Source of the DNA: Casuarius casuarius
Taxonomy: Eukaryota > Chordata > Aves > Casuariiformes > Casuariidae
NCBI GenBank assembly: GCA_003342895.1
Contig: PTFA01000020.1
Location: forward strand, 7,090,651 to 7,154,650
Reading direction: 5' to 3'
DNA: 64,000 bases
This document shows positions 50,512 through 62,839 of this stretch, one piece after another. The notes below the pieces were generated by a model. It was not told the origin of the DNA. It ran no database searches and saw only the letters and a program-made list of their open reading frames with translations. A program made the translations under genes and the position numbers. The first letter of the stretch is position 1. Each line of letters begins with the position of its first letter.

Positions 50512-52521
50512 AGACATGTAGTTGAAATCCATCCAATCTAACTTAGATATAGACTTGTGTTACCTAGGATCCCTTTACTCAGTGAAGAAAAGCTGATAAT
50601 CCTCGGCTGTGTTTTACCTCATCTCAAGCTAAACATCTATTGTGCCACAAAATAGCACTGCTCTAAAGCTTATTTCAAAAGTGGAAGGCAGAGGTTCCCC
50701 TGAAAATTCCAACTACATAAACAAATAATCCCATGAACACAAAGAGAAATACAAAAACTAACTACAGTGATTACTAATATATTGCAAGATAACAATGCAC
50801 ATTATATCGTGATAACATCAAACTGAAAATAAACTAATATACATATTATATGTGTATATATGTATCAGAGGATACATACAAATGGTTACCATAAGACAGT
50901 ATGGGGAAAGAGAATTGGATTGTTGTTGGGAAAGGAACGCAAAATACAGATTTGTTGCCTTTAAAATCTTTGCTACAAGATATCAAGGCACTAATATTAC
51001 ATAAAATTATGCAAATGACTTCAGGTAGTGCCCTACAAATCTCAAGAGATGGAACTGACCTGAGGCTGACTACTGTTGCTGCCACAGCTTTGATTGAATG
51101 AACTTTAATGTGACCCTCCGATGACTATCCTGCCAGTGAATAACAATGAGAAGTGCACAAAGACAATCATTTCTCTGTAATTGTCTTGGACAGTGTCTGC
51201 CCAGATATGCTGGTGTCACAACAAAACAAACCCCAAAAGATAGACTTCTAAAAGCCAGATTGTCTTCTAGATTCAAAGTCTCTCTGATTTACAAATCTAG
51301 AAACTCATTGACATTATTCTGACAGTGGTAAAGCCAGACCATCAGATTTAGTCAAAGCGAACTTCTATCTGCCCAGGAGAAGAAAAATATTAGAATGGGT
51401 AAATACTCTCATCTATAAAATCTCCCATAGGTAGTTCAGTCATTAAAGCTTTGACCTCTCTGATTTTTGTGAAGTAAAATCTCTACATCTGATACAGAAT
51501 ACATGTAATGTAGAGAAAGCATTTTTATTTATCAGCTGTTACAAAAAAATCCCACATTTATATCTGCCACTTATCAGAGAGGGAATGACAGCATTGGCAT
51601 ATGATACTGAATGAAGAAAAAGAGAAGTCTGAGTCACACAAGAAATCACAAGATAGTTCCTGCGAGACAAATTCCTGTTTTTAAACAAGAAACAACTAAG
51701 CAAGCACAGCGTTAAAGGTTCAAATGCTGCTCTTCAAAATCTTTCAAAAACTTTTGAATCTCTCAAAAATTACATTAGCTTCATAAAAGACTGGAAACTT
51801 AATTCAGGTGTTCTAGAATATTAAAGATACAGGACTGAGAGATCACACTGCAAACACGAACGGGAGGATGGATACCCAAAATGGCAGCTAAATAGACCTT
51901 GTTGGAGCAGATGGTGAGGCCTGATAGTTTCTGGGTTTGGACATAACTGAAGATCTGAAATAGGGCTGAGCACAGGTCTCACAGACAATTATTCAATGGA
52001 ACATTTTCTCAATGCCAAAATACCAAATGGAAAGCAAAAGTATTTCAAAGATTTTCTCCATTTCAACTACTTTTTGTTCAAACAGGAACCAAATTAAAAG
52101 ATCATACTCTGTTGCAGTATTTTTTATTTTGTAATTTTTATTACATAATATAAAATACAGAAAATGGATTTTTTCATTTTGTTTGAAATGAACTTTTCAA
52201 AATATTTTATTTTCATTGTTTTTTTGGAATTGGAATGCCAAACTCACTTAGCTAATATATACAAATTCAGATGAAGAAAGGTTGTTACAGGATAGCATGC
52301 TGACACTGTCAACTTTCACGTCACTTCCTGAACAGCAATGGAGGACTGGAACGTAGGCACAGCCACTGTTTCCTATATGTCATGAGGGAGGCAGGAAGAA
52401 CACAGAGCACAAATATTCTGCCCCAAATACTGCTAGGTTCATACAGGGAATGTGTTCAGTGTAAGCCTAATCTATACAAAAATGCTGAGGAAACGGTCAT
52501 GAGATAAATTTGTTGAGCAAG

Positions 52522-52548
52522 GATAATGATATCTGATGATAATGATAT
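52522..52548. repeat. 11-bp direct repeat GATAATGATAT
   Basis: Exact copies lie at 52522-52532 and 52538-52548. It is a small local duplication in intron sequence. Confidence 0.85.
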
Positions 52549-55500
52549 AAGGCAATTCAAATGGTAATTTGGGACACTATAAAGGGGAGCTCCAAGCTCT
52601 TGGAATAAAAACATACTACTAAAATTTCCTAAGAAGTGCTGCCTCTGTTGAAGTCAATGGTAGTTCTACAACTGGCTATGTTTTGAGAAGGCTTGGCTTC
52701 TTTCCAGTGCAATATCACTTCGCTTTTTGTAAGCTAATTACAAAAATAATAAACTCCTCCATTGGTCTCTAGTGACTGCTATGTTTTTTCCTGTGAAACA
52801 ATATTAAGTAGAGGAGGACATATCTGCTTAGAAAATAAAATGGTCTTCCTTTCCCCATTCCCTCCCAAAACAAGCAAAACTATACTTCCTGCAAGCAAAT
52901 ATTAATATAGGTTTTGGTATGTTTATCTTTTTTCTGTTTTGACTCTCAAATTCTTTCCATTTTCTTATTTGTTTTCCAGAATAGCACAGGTAACAAGGTT
53001 ATTGCAATGTTTCTAGCCCAGCCTAAGGCATAAGTCTGAAATCTTACAGAAAAGCTTATCACTGTAAAATGCCAAACTCTGTTTTCAACATTAAGTACCT
53101 TGGATCTGAGTAGAAAGACAAAGAAAGATTTTCCAGTGTGAACACATCAAATTTTCATGCTTTCTTCATACATCTTCTAAAAAGTCATCTTTTACGACAA
53201 CAACAAATGATAGCTCATATTGTCAAAAGTTTTCTCTAGAAAAGAGCCAAGTTAGCATTCTCTCCTAAGTCTCTGTGCCTGGCATTCTCCAGAACAATGG
53301 TTAGCAGCCTGGAGCACATGGACAGACTTCCGACTGAGCTCACCACAGAGGTGACATGGGATCAGGAACTGGGAGCAGATGCAACCTGAGGAAGGCAACA
53401 ACTTCCAGGTCTTAACTCCTACTCCTCCCCAGCTGTCCCCAGTGACCAGCTAAGGAGCCCCTCTGAAGGCATGCATACTGAACATTAGATCCAGGCACTG
53501 ACTTGGGCACAGTGAACACAGCGACCTGTCACTGTTGTGCCCACTGCCAGGTACGCATTGCAGCCATTGAAATGTGAATTTCTCCTGTCTGCTTTTTGCT
53601 CTCCTGCTCTAGCAAAGTCAAGCCACTGGCTAAGAGATCTCTTTCTTTAACTGCCCTTGAGCTGTAACTTGCCTCGCATCCCCTTCAACTAGTACAATAA
53701 GGGTGAAACCAGCCCACCCAAGCAAGCACTGATCATATGAGCTCTTCATAACTTCAAGGCCTGTGCTAGTCACCATACATAAGGCTTCTACAGTCACAGT
53801 CAGGGTTCAAACACATATTTAATACATAATTCAGATGTAACCTGAAGAGCAATACTTTCCAAACCCTTCCAAAATTATACTGGCGCAGCTGACCTCTACT
53901 TTGAAAACCAGCAAATTTGGCACAGGACCACTGAGAGGCTGCTGACCTCAGTTGAAAATACAAGACTGATGCTTCACAGTATAATTTGCAGAGTATCAAG
54001 CATTCTTCTGGTAGGTTCAGTGCTAACTAACTAAAAGCAGCTATGCAATACTTTGTGGAGATGATTCAAAGGAGTACCTTAGCCTAATGAGCATACAGAC
54101 CCAACAAGTATATCGGCAATACATTTTTAAATAGTAAGAGAGACTGTGTGCCTAACTCTGTGACTGAGTCACATCCATAGGGTAAAATCTGTGCAGATAG
54201 CAGCTTGAAGTTTTTGATTTCACTTCTAAATATTTTTGTGTGAGGAACAGAAAAAATTATCACTAAAATGAACTTTTCTGCCACATACACATTAAACTGG
54301 ATGCTGTTCAAAAATTCCAAAATATAAGCTAAGTAAGAGACTTAGCTGAATTTCCTTTGTTTCTGCCTCCTCCCTATGATCCACCCGAACACACAGAGAT
54401 GCTGAGCCAAACTTTGGGCCTCTCAGACACACAAAATGGACAAGAGGAATTCTACTCAACTGGTGCACCTATGTCATCTATGTTCACAGGGTGTCAGCAA
54501 CCAAAGGATACTCAGTTAGCAACCCACAGCGTCAGAGAAGGACGGGACTATGGTTTCAAACTCTCTCCTGCTCATCCACAGAACAGCCCGGAGCAGCGGC
54601 TAGGGAGCTATGGCTCTTCAAAAGGATAGCAAGGACAACGTATCAGCACTGTTATACCTTTCAAGGACAATTATACCTCTAAGCAAAAATAGTCTGGGAA
54701 GTGCGATCCATTCCTCATCCTCACCATTCCACAGCCTCAAAATACAATTTTCTCTCAATGAAAGAAAACAGTATTTTTATACACCTATCAAGAAATAACA
54801 GCACATATCAAATGCTGAACTATATACATACATAGCTTCGGCATTTATCTTATGTTGTGCTTTAAAAATGCCCTTCTACTGTAAAGATTTTAACAGGAAG
54901 TCATCTCTTTTTTTTTTTCCCTCCTACAGAGACCAAACCAGCTTAGTCCACAACTGAAGGAAGATCAAGGAATAATTAGAAAAAACTCTATTTTAAAGTC
55001 AGCAATGTTTACATTATTTGCATCAAAAAAGACCAAAGATGAATGCTGTCAACAAGCATTGCCAATATTTCTGCCAGTTTTTCAGGATAATGCTGGTTTT
55101 TACCTAAGACAAAATAACCGGATCGGCTATTTTGCTGAGAAGCTGCAAGGATTAATGATAGTTCTCTATTTTTAAATTTTTGGGAGGTATTCAAATACAA
55201 TGACAAGGAGATTAGGTTAGACAGACAAATAAGATTTTCTCTGCACACAATATAAGACTGGTAATAGATGATTTAAAAGAAAGACTCCTGTACGACTTGG
55301 AGTTCAGTCAAAATGCATGTTCCACTAAACATGAAAACAGAGAGAACATTCGCTGGTGTAAGTAAAGGTAAAAGGTCTATCCAGTGTAAAGCTAGTAAAT
55401 AAAATACAGTGATTTTCAAACCCAGAAGCAAAACAAAAAAAACAAAAAACCCAAAAAAATCCCCCTGCTCTTTCATATCAGTCTCCACATCACGGTGGAC

Positions 55501-55638
55501 CACGTTGCTTCTGCCCAAGCAAACAATTTATGTCCAGCATTGTAGTGTCCTAGAACTACAAACTACCAGAAAAACAAAAAGATTAACGTATTCCACCAAT
55601 AAATATGGAACGGATGAATGAATACCTAGCTTTCTCTA

Positions 55639-55652
55639 TGTGCTATGGTAAC
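55639..55652 (-). promoter_or_regulatory. X-box-like RFX motif (weak)
   Basis: Read on the minus strand, GTTACCATAGCACA matches 12 of 14 positions of the RFX X-box GTTRCCATRGYAAC. It is 3.5 kb inside the intron after the exon at 59139. RFX control would fit a ciliary gene, but position and score are weak. Confidence 0.25.
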
Positions 55653-58600
55653 AACTATAAAACTGTACGCTTAGGAGCAGCAGTTCTAAGTTATATTCCC
55701 TACAAGACAGCAACATCCTAAGATACAAAAATATCTGGTGAGAAATTGAATAACAAATGGCAAAGTTATTTACTGACAATAGTGCTGTGAAAGTGATGCT
55801 TTGTGAAATGAACAGTCTATGAACATATTCCTCAGTTAGTGCATTTATGTCCTAAGCACTTGAGTCAGACGTGGCTCTGCTTAGCCACCTGTAATTCTTT
55901 TGTACCCTCCCAATTGCAACCAAGTCTGTAATGGAAGAAAACACTCAAATCAAATACTAATACTGAAAATTTAAGAGTCTTACTCGGAACACACAGACTG
56001 CAACAAAAAGAAAGCTCTCAAGCAAATTTCTAGCTCCAATTAGCATAAGACTCAAAAATGCCAGTGTGATTGGGGAGGATATGATACTCTTGAAGGCAAG
56101 ATAAACCTGGGTGCGTGACATGGCAGTAGAATAGCCACCTAAATGGTTTATGCTCAAATTGGAGATCTGGATCATGGTATTAGTTCAGAAAAAACATAGA
56201 TAACGTTTACGAGAAGCAGAAGAATAATATAAACAAAAGAAAACAGAAAGAGTCCAGATCTGGAAGAATTTAAAGCATCTTACAACAGTAATGAAATACT
56301 GCTACCTATGCCAAGCAACTGTTATTAACAGGTTATTTACAAACAAAAAGCATAAGCTTTGCCACAGGAAAGGACAGGATTCTTTAGCCTTTTATACCCC
56401 CTCACTGCAAATGAGACTTAGAGGATAAAAGCTATGTACCCATTGTCTCAGCACATACTATATTCCTCAATACTGGAGTAAGTATATGGACTATCAGATA
56501 ATAGAGGACTTGTAAAACTTTAACTGTAAAATTTTCTTTAATCACACAAGCTTTTTATTCTTTGCTGAGATTTCTTCTCTCTCCTTGGAGCTTAGCAAAG
56601 AGATATTTATTTGGTTATGGTCATGGATCTTCAAAGGTATAGTACATTAAGATACTGAAGAAGAAAAGACCTCCTTACGCAACCTCTCCGGTTAAAATAA
56701 ACTTCATCTGGCAACAAAGTTTAACTCAAAACAGTGGTCATTTGTAGGTAAGTCATCACTTAAAAGCCATCACAATGGAATATATTTATTTCTCTCATTA
56801 AAAGAAAACGTAAAAAAATGAAGCTGTGCTTAGGTACTGAAATTACATTCTAAAAATATAATACTTTCACTTAGACTTAGCGCGAGTAATATTTTTTTTT
56901 GAAATCTTATTTCAGTTGCAGATTATCTTTGAATTGCTATGGTCATTAAACAGCAAGTAGCACGTTAACTGATATAATGCCTACATTTTGTTCTACCATC
57001 TCTCTTGCCTGTTCCAGGACAGTCCACTTACCACTTTAGGCTCAAAACCCACTCCTTCATGAAGTTTAAATGCTAAAAAACTTTAAAATTGTAAGGTTTT
57101 TTCCATAGTTTTATACTCAAGATCTCTTCTTTACCACAACTATTAGCTCAGAACAGCATACCTGAGACAGGGAGAGTCTCTTTCTGACTAGTAACATCAA
57201 CCATACCATAAAATTTTCACAGTTCACAGCCCCAGGTATTATTTTTAGTTTTCTAAGCCACTTTTGACTTGCACTGTGATGGCTAAGGAGCAAATGCAGG
57301 TCAGTTGCTGCTGAAACTGCTACAGGGTGGTAAGTTCCAGCTGAAGGGTGATGTGTACTGCTGAACAATTCTTAAATCTTGTCAACTAAAGTTGTCAGGA
57401 GATCATAAGCCAGAGCCCCAAGCGATTTGATTAAAAATCAGAGAGTAACTGGATTAGCAGAACTACTGAATTAGTATTTAATGAACTGTATAATTCATAC
57501 ATTATCCTCACAGCATTACTAGTTCTAACATCAGCAACATGACTTAGCATTCACCCCTTCACATAGCAGGTAGTTCAAGCATGAAAACTGGTGAAAAACC
57601 AAAGCTCAAACTATACCCTGATCAGGCAATTCACTGACGATGCACTGCTTGAACACTTGCCAACTCTATCAGCACAGTCTCATCATTTTATTTTGTTTTA
57701 ACCAACTTCAACAGGCAAAGTTGGGAGATACACTCTCACAGAGGCAAGATACAATCAGTTAGCTGGTTGGTGGTATCTTGTCTCTGCAAGAGAGAAAGGG
57801 CTCCTGGAGCCCAGCACAGGACAGCTGCTGGACTCAGGGAGAGACAAGGGCCTCTGCCTTTCACAGAAGCAGGACCTGCACAGTCAGCATCACCTTGCCT
57901 CTCTGAGAGCATGTCCGCCAACTCTACTGTCACACATCAGTTAATAACACTGAAAAAGATCTTGCCTCTCCAAAGGCATGGAAGGAGGGCAAAAGACTCT
58001 GCTCAGACGACTGCAGGAAGCAGGCCCATCAAGCTATGCCATATCTACTACTTTTGGAATGTCAAAGCATTGGCAGATATGCTCACGTCAGGGCAGTCCA
58101 AGGGCAAAACTTCTCTCTTATACTCCTGTGAATTATAGGGGTGTCATTCAGGTTTTAGTTGCAGTTCAGAAAAATCCAAAGATTCTTTCCTATCGTGGCT
58201 GGCTATACTTTCTGTCTAGAATTACAGTGAATTAAAGACAGCCAGCTTTTGGCTTTCATAGTGAATATAAAATAAATATTTAAAATGAGCCATTTTTAAA
58301 TGAAGAAGGGTTTTTTTTCTTCTTTGTTAAAATGAAGTTTTCTGTTTCTGAAGTTCAGGCAAAAAGTTCAGGTCCCAAACTCACAAGCTTAATTTTAGAT
58401 TTCCCTCCTTGTCATGATTGAAATGTAACATGAAACAAGACACCTATAACAAAATCAGCTCTGCTACAAAATAGGATTGTAGTAAGAGCTTTATCTGCCT
58501 CCATTCCTACAATTATTCCAAAGCAGAAAGAAAGAATGAGTTAGGTTACTATTTATAGCAAAAGGAAATGATAAATACGAGAGCTTAGTAATGGGTACCC

Positions 58601-59138
58601 AGTAGAAAAAAATACAGTAATTTGGAGTTATGTCTTCACTAATATCTAGTAATTCACAGGTGGCATGTTACATCTGTGTGCTGCATTTTATTTGACATGT
58701 TCACAATCCTTTTAAAATCAGTCACAAATCGAAACATAGTTAGCAGACAGGGTATTTAATAAAATCAGATTTATAAAACTATTACTGTGTGAAACATTTC
58801 ACCTATTAAATTTTTCTACTCAAAATCAATAGAGAAAGAAAGATAATAAATAATGAAACTATAAGAAAATAATTGAGATGTTATCAGAACTATATCAAAC
58901 ATTTCTGATGATATCATAATGCACTCTGGATATTTTCCCCCTTTTATTTCACAGAACCTCTCCTGGTGTCTGCAGTTCCTAATCATTTATTCTATAAATA
59001 CAGCTTAGTTGACTAAGGCTGAAATGTGCTAAGATGCAGTAACACTTCAGATTCATACATGAAACAATTTGGAAGCTTCCCCCAGGCATTGGCGGCTGCG
59101 GCTCCCGCTGCTCGGCTACCCACAATCCCCCCATTTAC

Positions 59139-59356
59139 CTGCTCGCTGGGCTGCCTCAGCCCTGGTCAGGAAGTGGTAAAGCTGATCCAGCTTATCAGGC
59201 TGCTCCTCCAGGGACTTCTGCTGCCATATGGCTGACCCAGGCCCTGCAGCCTCCCTCAAGGCATTCCACTTCTGTATCAGAGTGAAGAGCTCTGAGAAGG
59301 ACTTGTGATAACCCTGTCGCAGCATGTCTATGCAGATGTTCTTCTTGTATGAATTC
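59139..59356 (-). CDS. TTC29: TTC29 coding exon (most 5' exon found; N-terminal part)
   Basis: TTC29 is a tetratricopeptide-repeat protein of the axoneme; in mammals it is needed to assemble the sperm flagellum. The exon encodes 72 full codons plus one base, beginning [19 protein letters not shown] and including [10 protein letters not shown] and [20 protein letters not shown]. These match the conserved N-terminal region of TTC29 that precedes the TPR array (comparison from memory). The donor is CAG|GTAAAT, with the last exon base at 59139 and phase 1, agreeing with the next exon at 47599. The acceptor is ambiguous: CCCAG ends at 59363 and TTGCAG ends at 59357. They are six bases apart and both keep frame, so the exon may start at 59362 instead. 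Mammalian TTC29 has roughly 60 residues before this point, so the start codon lies in an upstream exon that I could not locate. The internal Met at 59325 is unlikely to be the start because conserved sequence continues upstream of it. Confidence 0.92.
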
Positions 59357-59362
59357 CTGCAA

Positions 59363-62300
59363 CTGGGAATAAGAAAGGTGGATTTTAATCCTTTAAACCT
59401 GTATTCTGTTCTCCACCTTACTAAATAAGTAGCGATACTAAAACAGTTTTCAAGAAGAGACCTCTGCAGCTCACCAGTGGAGAAGGGGTATTTTCTCCCC
59501 TACTCAAAAAACAGTCTGTTATTGTATGATTAAGGAGGTCCCACCCTAGGGAAGTAAATATAGCAACAGTGAATCAATACCCAATATATATTGCAAACAT
59601 GTTAAAAATATACAGGTATTCTTCAGCTAGTACTGGCCAAAGAAGCTGACTGATAGGAAAAAAGAGATGTTTACATTAGTTCATGGAAACACAATAAACT
59701 CTTAGTTTGCTTTAAAACAGTGTACAGGGAAAAATGAAGCACATTCCGCATGTCAAAACAATGTATATGTTAAATAGTTTTGCTGGAGGTTATGATGGCT
59801 TGGTTTAAAACGTCAGACAAATGCTATGCCAGAAACACAATCATTACATATTATTTTGCTTCTGTTTAGCATATAACTTCAGCTGGGACTGGTATACCGA
59901 TACGGAAGTTTGATGATTCTCCCTGATTTTAAAATCAAATGTTATTTCCATAGAGCTACAATGATGAATTTACATGAAAGTTATACCATTCATAAACACT
60001 GATGAGATATACATATCAAAAAGATGCATGATTAAATATTCTCAAGAGGTAATAGATCTTTTGAGGCACTATTTACAGAAAACATCTAAATATTTCTTTC
60101 ACGTGGCAGGAAACAATCACTACATCCCATCCTGGAACAAGCTATGAGTCCAGTGGGACTGCTTGCAAGCCTAAAGTACATATGTAAAGGTTTGCAGAAG
60201 TAGGTGTCTAGCGTGAGAAAACAAACCTTTGCTCCAGGAAAATGATAAGGACCTAGATGTGCTAATTTTATTTCGTAATTTCTACTTAAGTTTCCAAATT
60301 GTTTCCAAAACTGTCTTTTTGGATTAAAATGTATTTAACTGCAAATGCTCAATCTTTTAAAGAAATACGGAATTCTGAAAACTGAGATTTACACCATATA
60401 TAATAAATTCAGATGAACCTCATACTAAACAATAGCCTAATGAGACTAATACTTCTAGCTTAAAAAGAGCTCCTGTAATTCTTTAACAATTCTAATAAGA
60501 ATGAAAATGGTGTAAACAACTTCTTAGCTAGATGTCCATGGAATAAACAGAAATATAAGATTTAATAAGTGAATAAGCTGTGCTGTTTATTTCCTATTTA
60601 ATACTATTAAAATAAAAAACATAAATTATTACACAGATGCAGATGAATCCTGCATATGTATTTTTCTTACATTTCAATTGCAGAGCTGAACAGAAAAATA
60701 TTACATGATTCTAAAAGATACATGACATGATTTAGGCTAGACAGTACTGAATTTATTTTTAATACATAAGTAGGTGTTTTTCAAGATTGAAAAGCACACA
60801 TACACGCATGCAAGGGAAAATATATAACGATTCCATACCAGAAAATATTTGCAACATTTCTTTTCTAAAAGTAAATGAGAAATACCTTTAGACATTTAAA
60901 ATTTAATTTGTCAGAATATGTTATAATTGGAATATATCAGATTCAATATACACAGCTTCAAAATACTGTGCAGATATTATTTTTATATACTACAATGCAT
61001 TCTCTACTCTTTCTTTTTTCTTTTTTACATTTCTATTCAACTGAAAGAAAGTTGAAGAATAAAGGTAAAAAATTTCTACCAACTTGCACAGGCATAAGAC
61101 TGAAACCTAGAGTAATGTAACTCAAAGCAGTGGAATCACAATCTGTATAGCTGACACAGATGCACATTTATTTATTCATATAATGTGATATATATATTTA
61201 TATGTGTGTGTACATGTATTACATGAGTAGATATATTAGGAATAAGTAAGAAAGTACGCTAAAACATAGAAGTGACTAATCAAAATGTCATTTAGTTAAT
61301 TTTTAACACTGCATACTAGCTGAGCACAGTACCAATATTTATATAAACACAAATATTGTGTCCATGTAACATATTTGCTGCAGATCAATGCATTTTGCTT
61401 GAGGTCAAAGCACATTTTCCCCACAAACATAATAATGTTAATAAACAAACCAATACATTTACACACAGGAAAATAAGTCAGTTTTTTTAAATTTGTTTCA
61501 CCATTGTTTTTAAAAAAGCCCATGTCAATTAACAAAGAAACTGAAGTAATGCTGAAATAATCATATAGTACAGACCACACCTTTTTCTCAGGCAAGGATA
61601 ACTGTGTTTATAACAAATAAAGAAAGAAGCTGTCTACTGCAGACATTCAAATTTTAGAGATAAAGAATAAAGATAAAAGTTATCTTACAAAGTTATATCT
61701 AAAAACAGAAAATACTTGAAGAGTAAAATACTACATTTGTGTCCTTAAGTTACTGTTACATATAAACTGTGACTGACCATACATGAAGGATAAAACAGGG
61801 ATAGAAATGAATGATATTATGGGGATGAACAATATTAGCATCATCTAAGAGCTCAACACTGCAACAAATTCTGAAATTGCTTCAATTATCATAGTGGTTC
61901 TGGATGAAAATGCCAGCATTATTTTTCCAACACACAGTGCTTTTGAAAAGAGGAGGAGTAGTGTAGGTGACAGAAGCAAACTTTTCATTATATCTTCAAA
62001 TAAACTATAACTGCTCAAAGTGATTGCTTGTCTTCGCATATTGCATCTTTATAATACCATGCAATATGTAAAAGGAGAGATTAAATGGAATGACTCATGT
62101 TTTATATAAGTGAGGATTTATTCCTAATATCAATATCAAAAACTGGTATTTAATTAAATGCACATAACTTATTTTATAAAAACCATTAACTTTTACTCTG
62201 TTTCTACTACGTTAATAAAACAGTTTATGCTAAACTTTTTGAACCTTAGTACCTAACAGAATAATTATAACATATTCTTAAGCCGGTAAGTTTATTTTTC

Positions 62301-62440
62301 TACACTGCGTCCACGCCAATTTGGGGTTTCCTTTGAACAATCAGGTTACTTGGAGAAGCAAAATGTAAAAAGATTGCTCTTTCACTCGGTTAAAGTGGCG
62401 TCTTTCAAGAGGTTTAATGGTCTCTGGGGGCATCTACTGG
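59363..62440 (-). other. TTC29: TTC29 5' intron region, exon content not resolved
   Basis: The N-terminal TTC29 coding exon (about 60 residues in mammals) should lie upstream of 59362. I looked for minus-strand donors with phase 2 and homologous sequence here and found none convincing. The region is AT-rich with a small TA/TG repeat near 61187-61215. Confidence 0.5.
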
Positions 62441-62725
62441 ACGTCGGGAAAACTGCAGTCGGAACGCGTTAATCCTGCGGCTGCCGGTGCAACACGACGG
62501 GGCTGCAGAACAAAGGACGGCACCAGCCCCGCTCCCCTTCGCCGCGCGCAGCCAGCGCGGCCCGGAGGCGCGGCGAGGCGCCGGGGCTGCCCTGCGCGCA
62601 GCGGCGGCCACCGGGCTCCCAGCGAGCAGCGCCCGGCGGCGCGGTGCCGACCCGCCGAGCACCGCGGGCGCGGCTGGGCAAGCACCTGTACTGCCCGGGT
62701 AGACGGGGCACCTAGTTTTGAAACG
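62440..62725. promoter_or_regulatory. CpG island, likely promoter of TTC29
   Basis: About 280 bases carry roughly 40 CpG dinucleotides and very high G+C, in sharp contrast with the AT-rich DNA on both sides. Clusters such as CGCCGCGCGCAG and GGCGCGGCGAGGCG are typical of unmethylated promoter islands. Long frames across it on both strands have Ala/Arg/Pro-rich products expected from translated GC-rich DNA and are not genes. Its position about 3.1 kb upstream of the first recognised TTC29 exon fits a TTC29 promoter. A divergent plus-strand transcript is also possible. The transcription start was not determined. Confidence 0.65.
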
Positions 62726-62729
62726 TTAC

Positions 62730-62830
62730 CTGTGCTTAATTCTAAAATTGAACGGTGGGGCGAAGATAGACCGGAAGTCTTCTTTCCCTTTTGAGTGATC
62801 GCGTGTGCGTGTTAGGAGAAAAAGATTTTC
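62730..62830 (-). other. candidate non-coding first exon of TTC29 (donor at 62730)
   Basis: On the minus strand TTAAGCACAG|GTAACG gives a strong splice donor with the last exon base at 62730, at the edge of the CpG island. Upstream on that strand lies a GC-moderate segment carrying an ETS consensus. Mammalian TTC29 begins with untranslated exon sequence, so this is a reasonable first exon. The 5' limit given is arbitrary. Confidence 0.25.
62770..62778 (+). promoter_or_regulatory. ETS-family site ACCGGAAGT
   Basis: ACCGGAAGT is the high-affinity ETS (GABPA/ELK-type) consensus, common close to start sites of CpG-island promoters. It lies about 50 bases outside the GC-rich core, consistent with a start site in this neighbourhood. 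Confidence 0.5.
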
Positions 62831-62839
62831 GATATATTT

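Larger units (their letters stand above)
47600..59138 (-). other. TTC29: TTC29 intron, 11.5 kb
   Basis: This intron lies between the exons ending at 59139 and starting at 47599. It contains a purine tract (49011-49038), a minus-strand coding-like frame (49434-49748), AT and GT simple repeats near 50 kb, a 16-bp-period direct repeat at 52522 and an X-box-like site at 55639. A GC-richer patch at about 57740-58020 has overlapping chance frames. No TTC29 exon was found here. Confidence 0.75.

Noticed and set aside
57736..58235. Overlapping frames in a GC-richer patch (57.7-58.2 kb)
   Set aside because: No splice-bounded exon, no recognised domain and conflicting frames on both strands. I could not assign a repeat family either.
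60830..60915. Minus-strand short coding-like stretch (N-F-K-C-L-K) before GTATTT and a 26-base mini-exon near 60834-60859
   Set aside because: Phases do not fit the downstream TTC29 exon, stops occur nearby and acceptors are missing or produce only a few residues.
62469..62711. Minus-strand segment in the CpG island ending CAG-TAC-AG before GTGCTT, which would join to the TTC29 exon as Y-R-N-S-Y
   Set aside because: The frame has a TAG directly upstream and only a GTG start, the donor GTGCTT is weak, and the long GC-rich frames here are expected by chance. The match is only two residues.
62417..62794. Several 70-125-codon frames across the CpG island on both strands
   Set aside because: Ala/Arg/Pro-rich products result from very high G+C with few stop codons. 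No homology or start context supports a protein.
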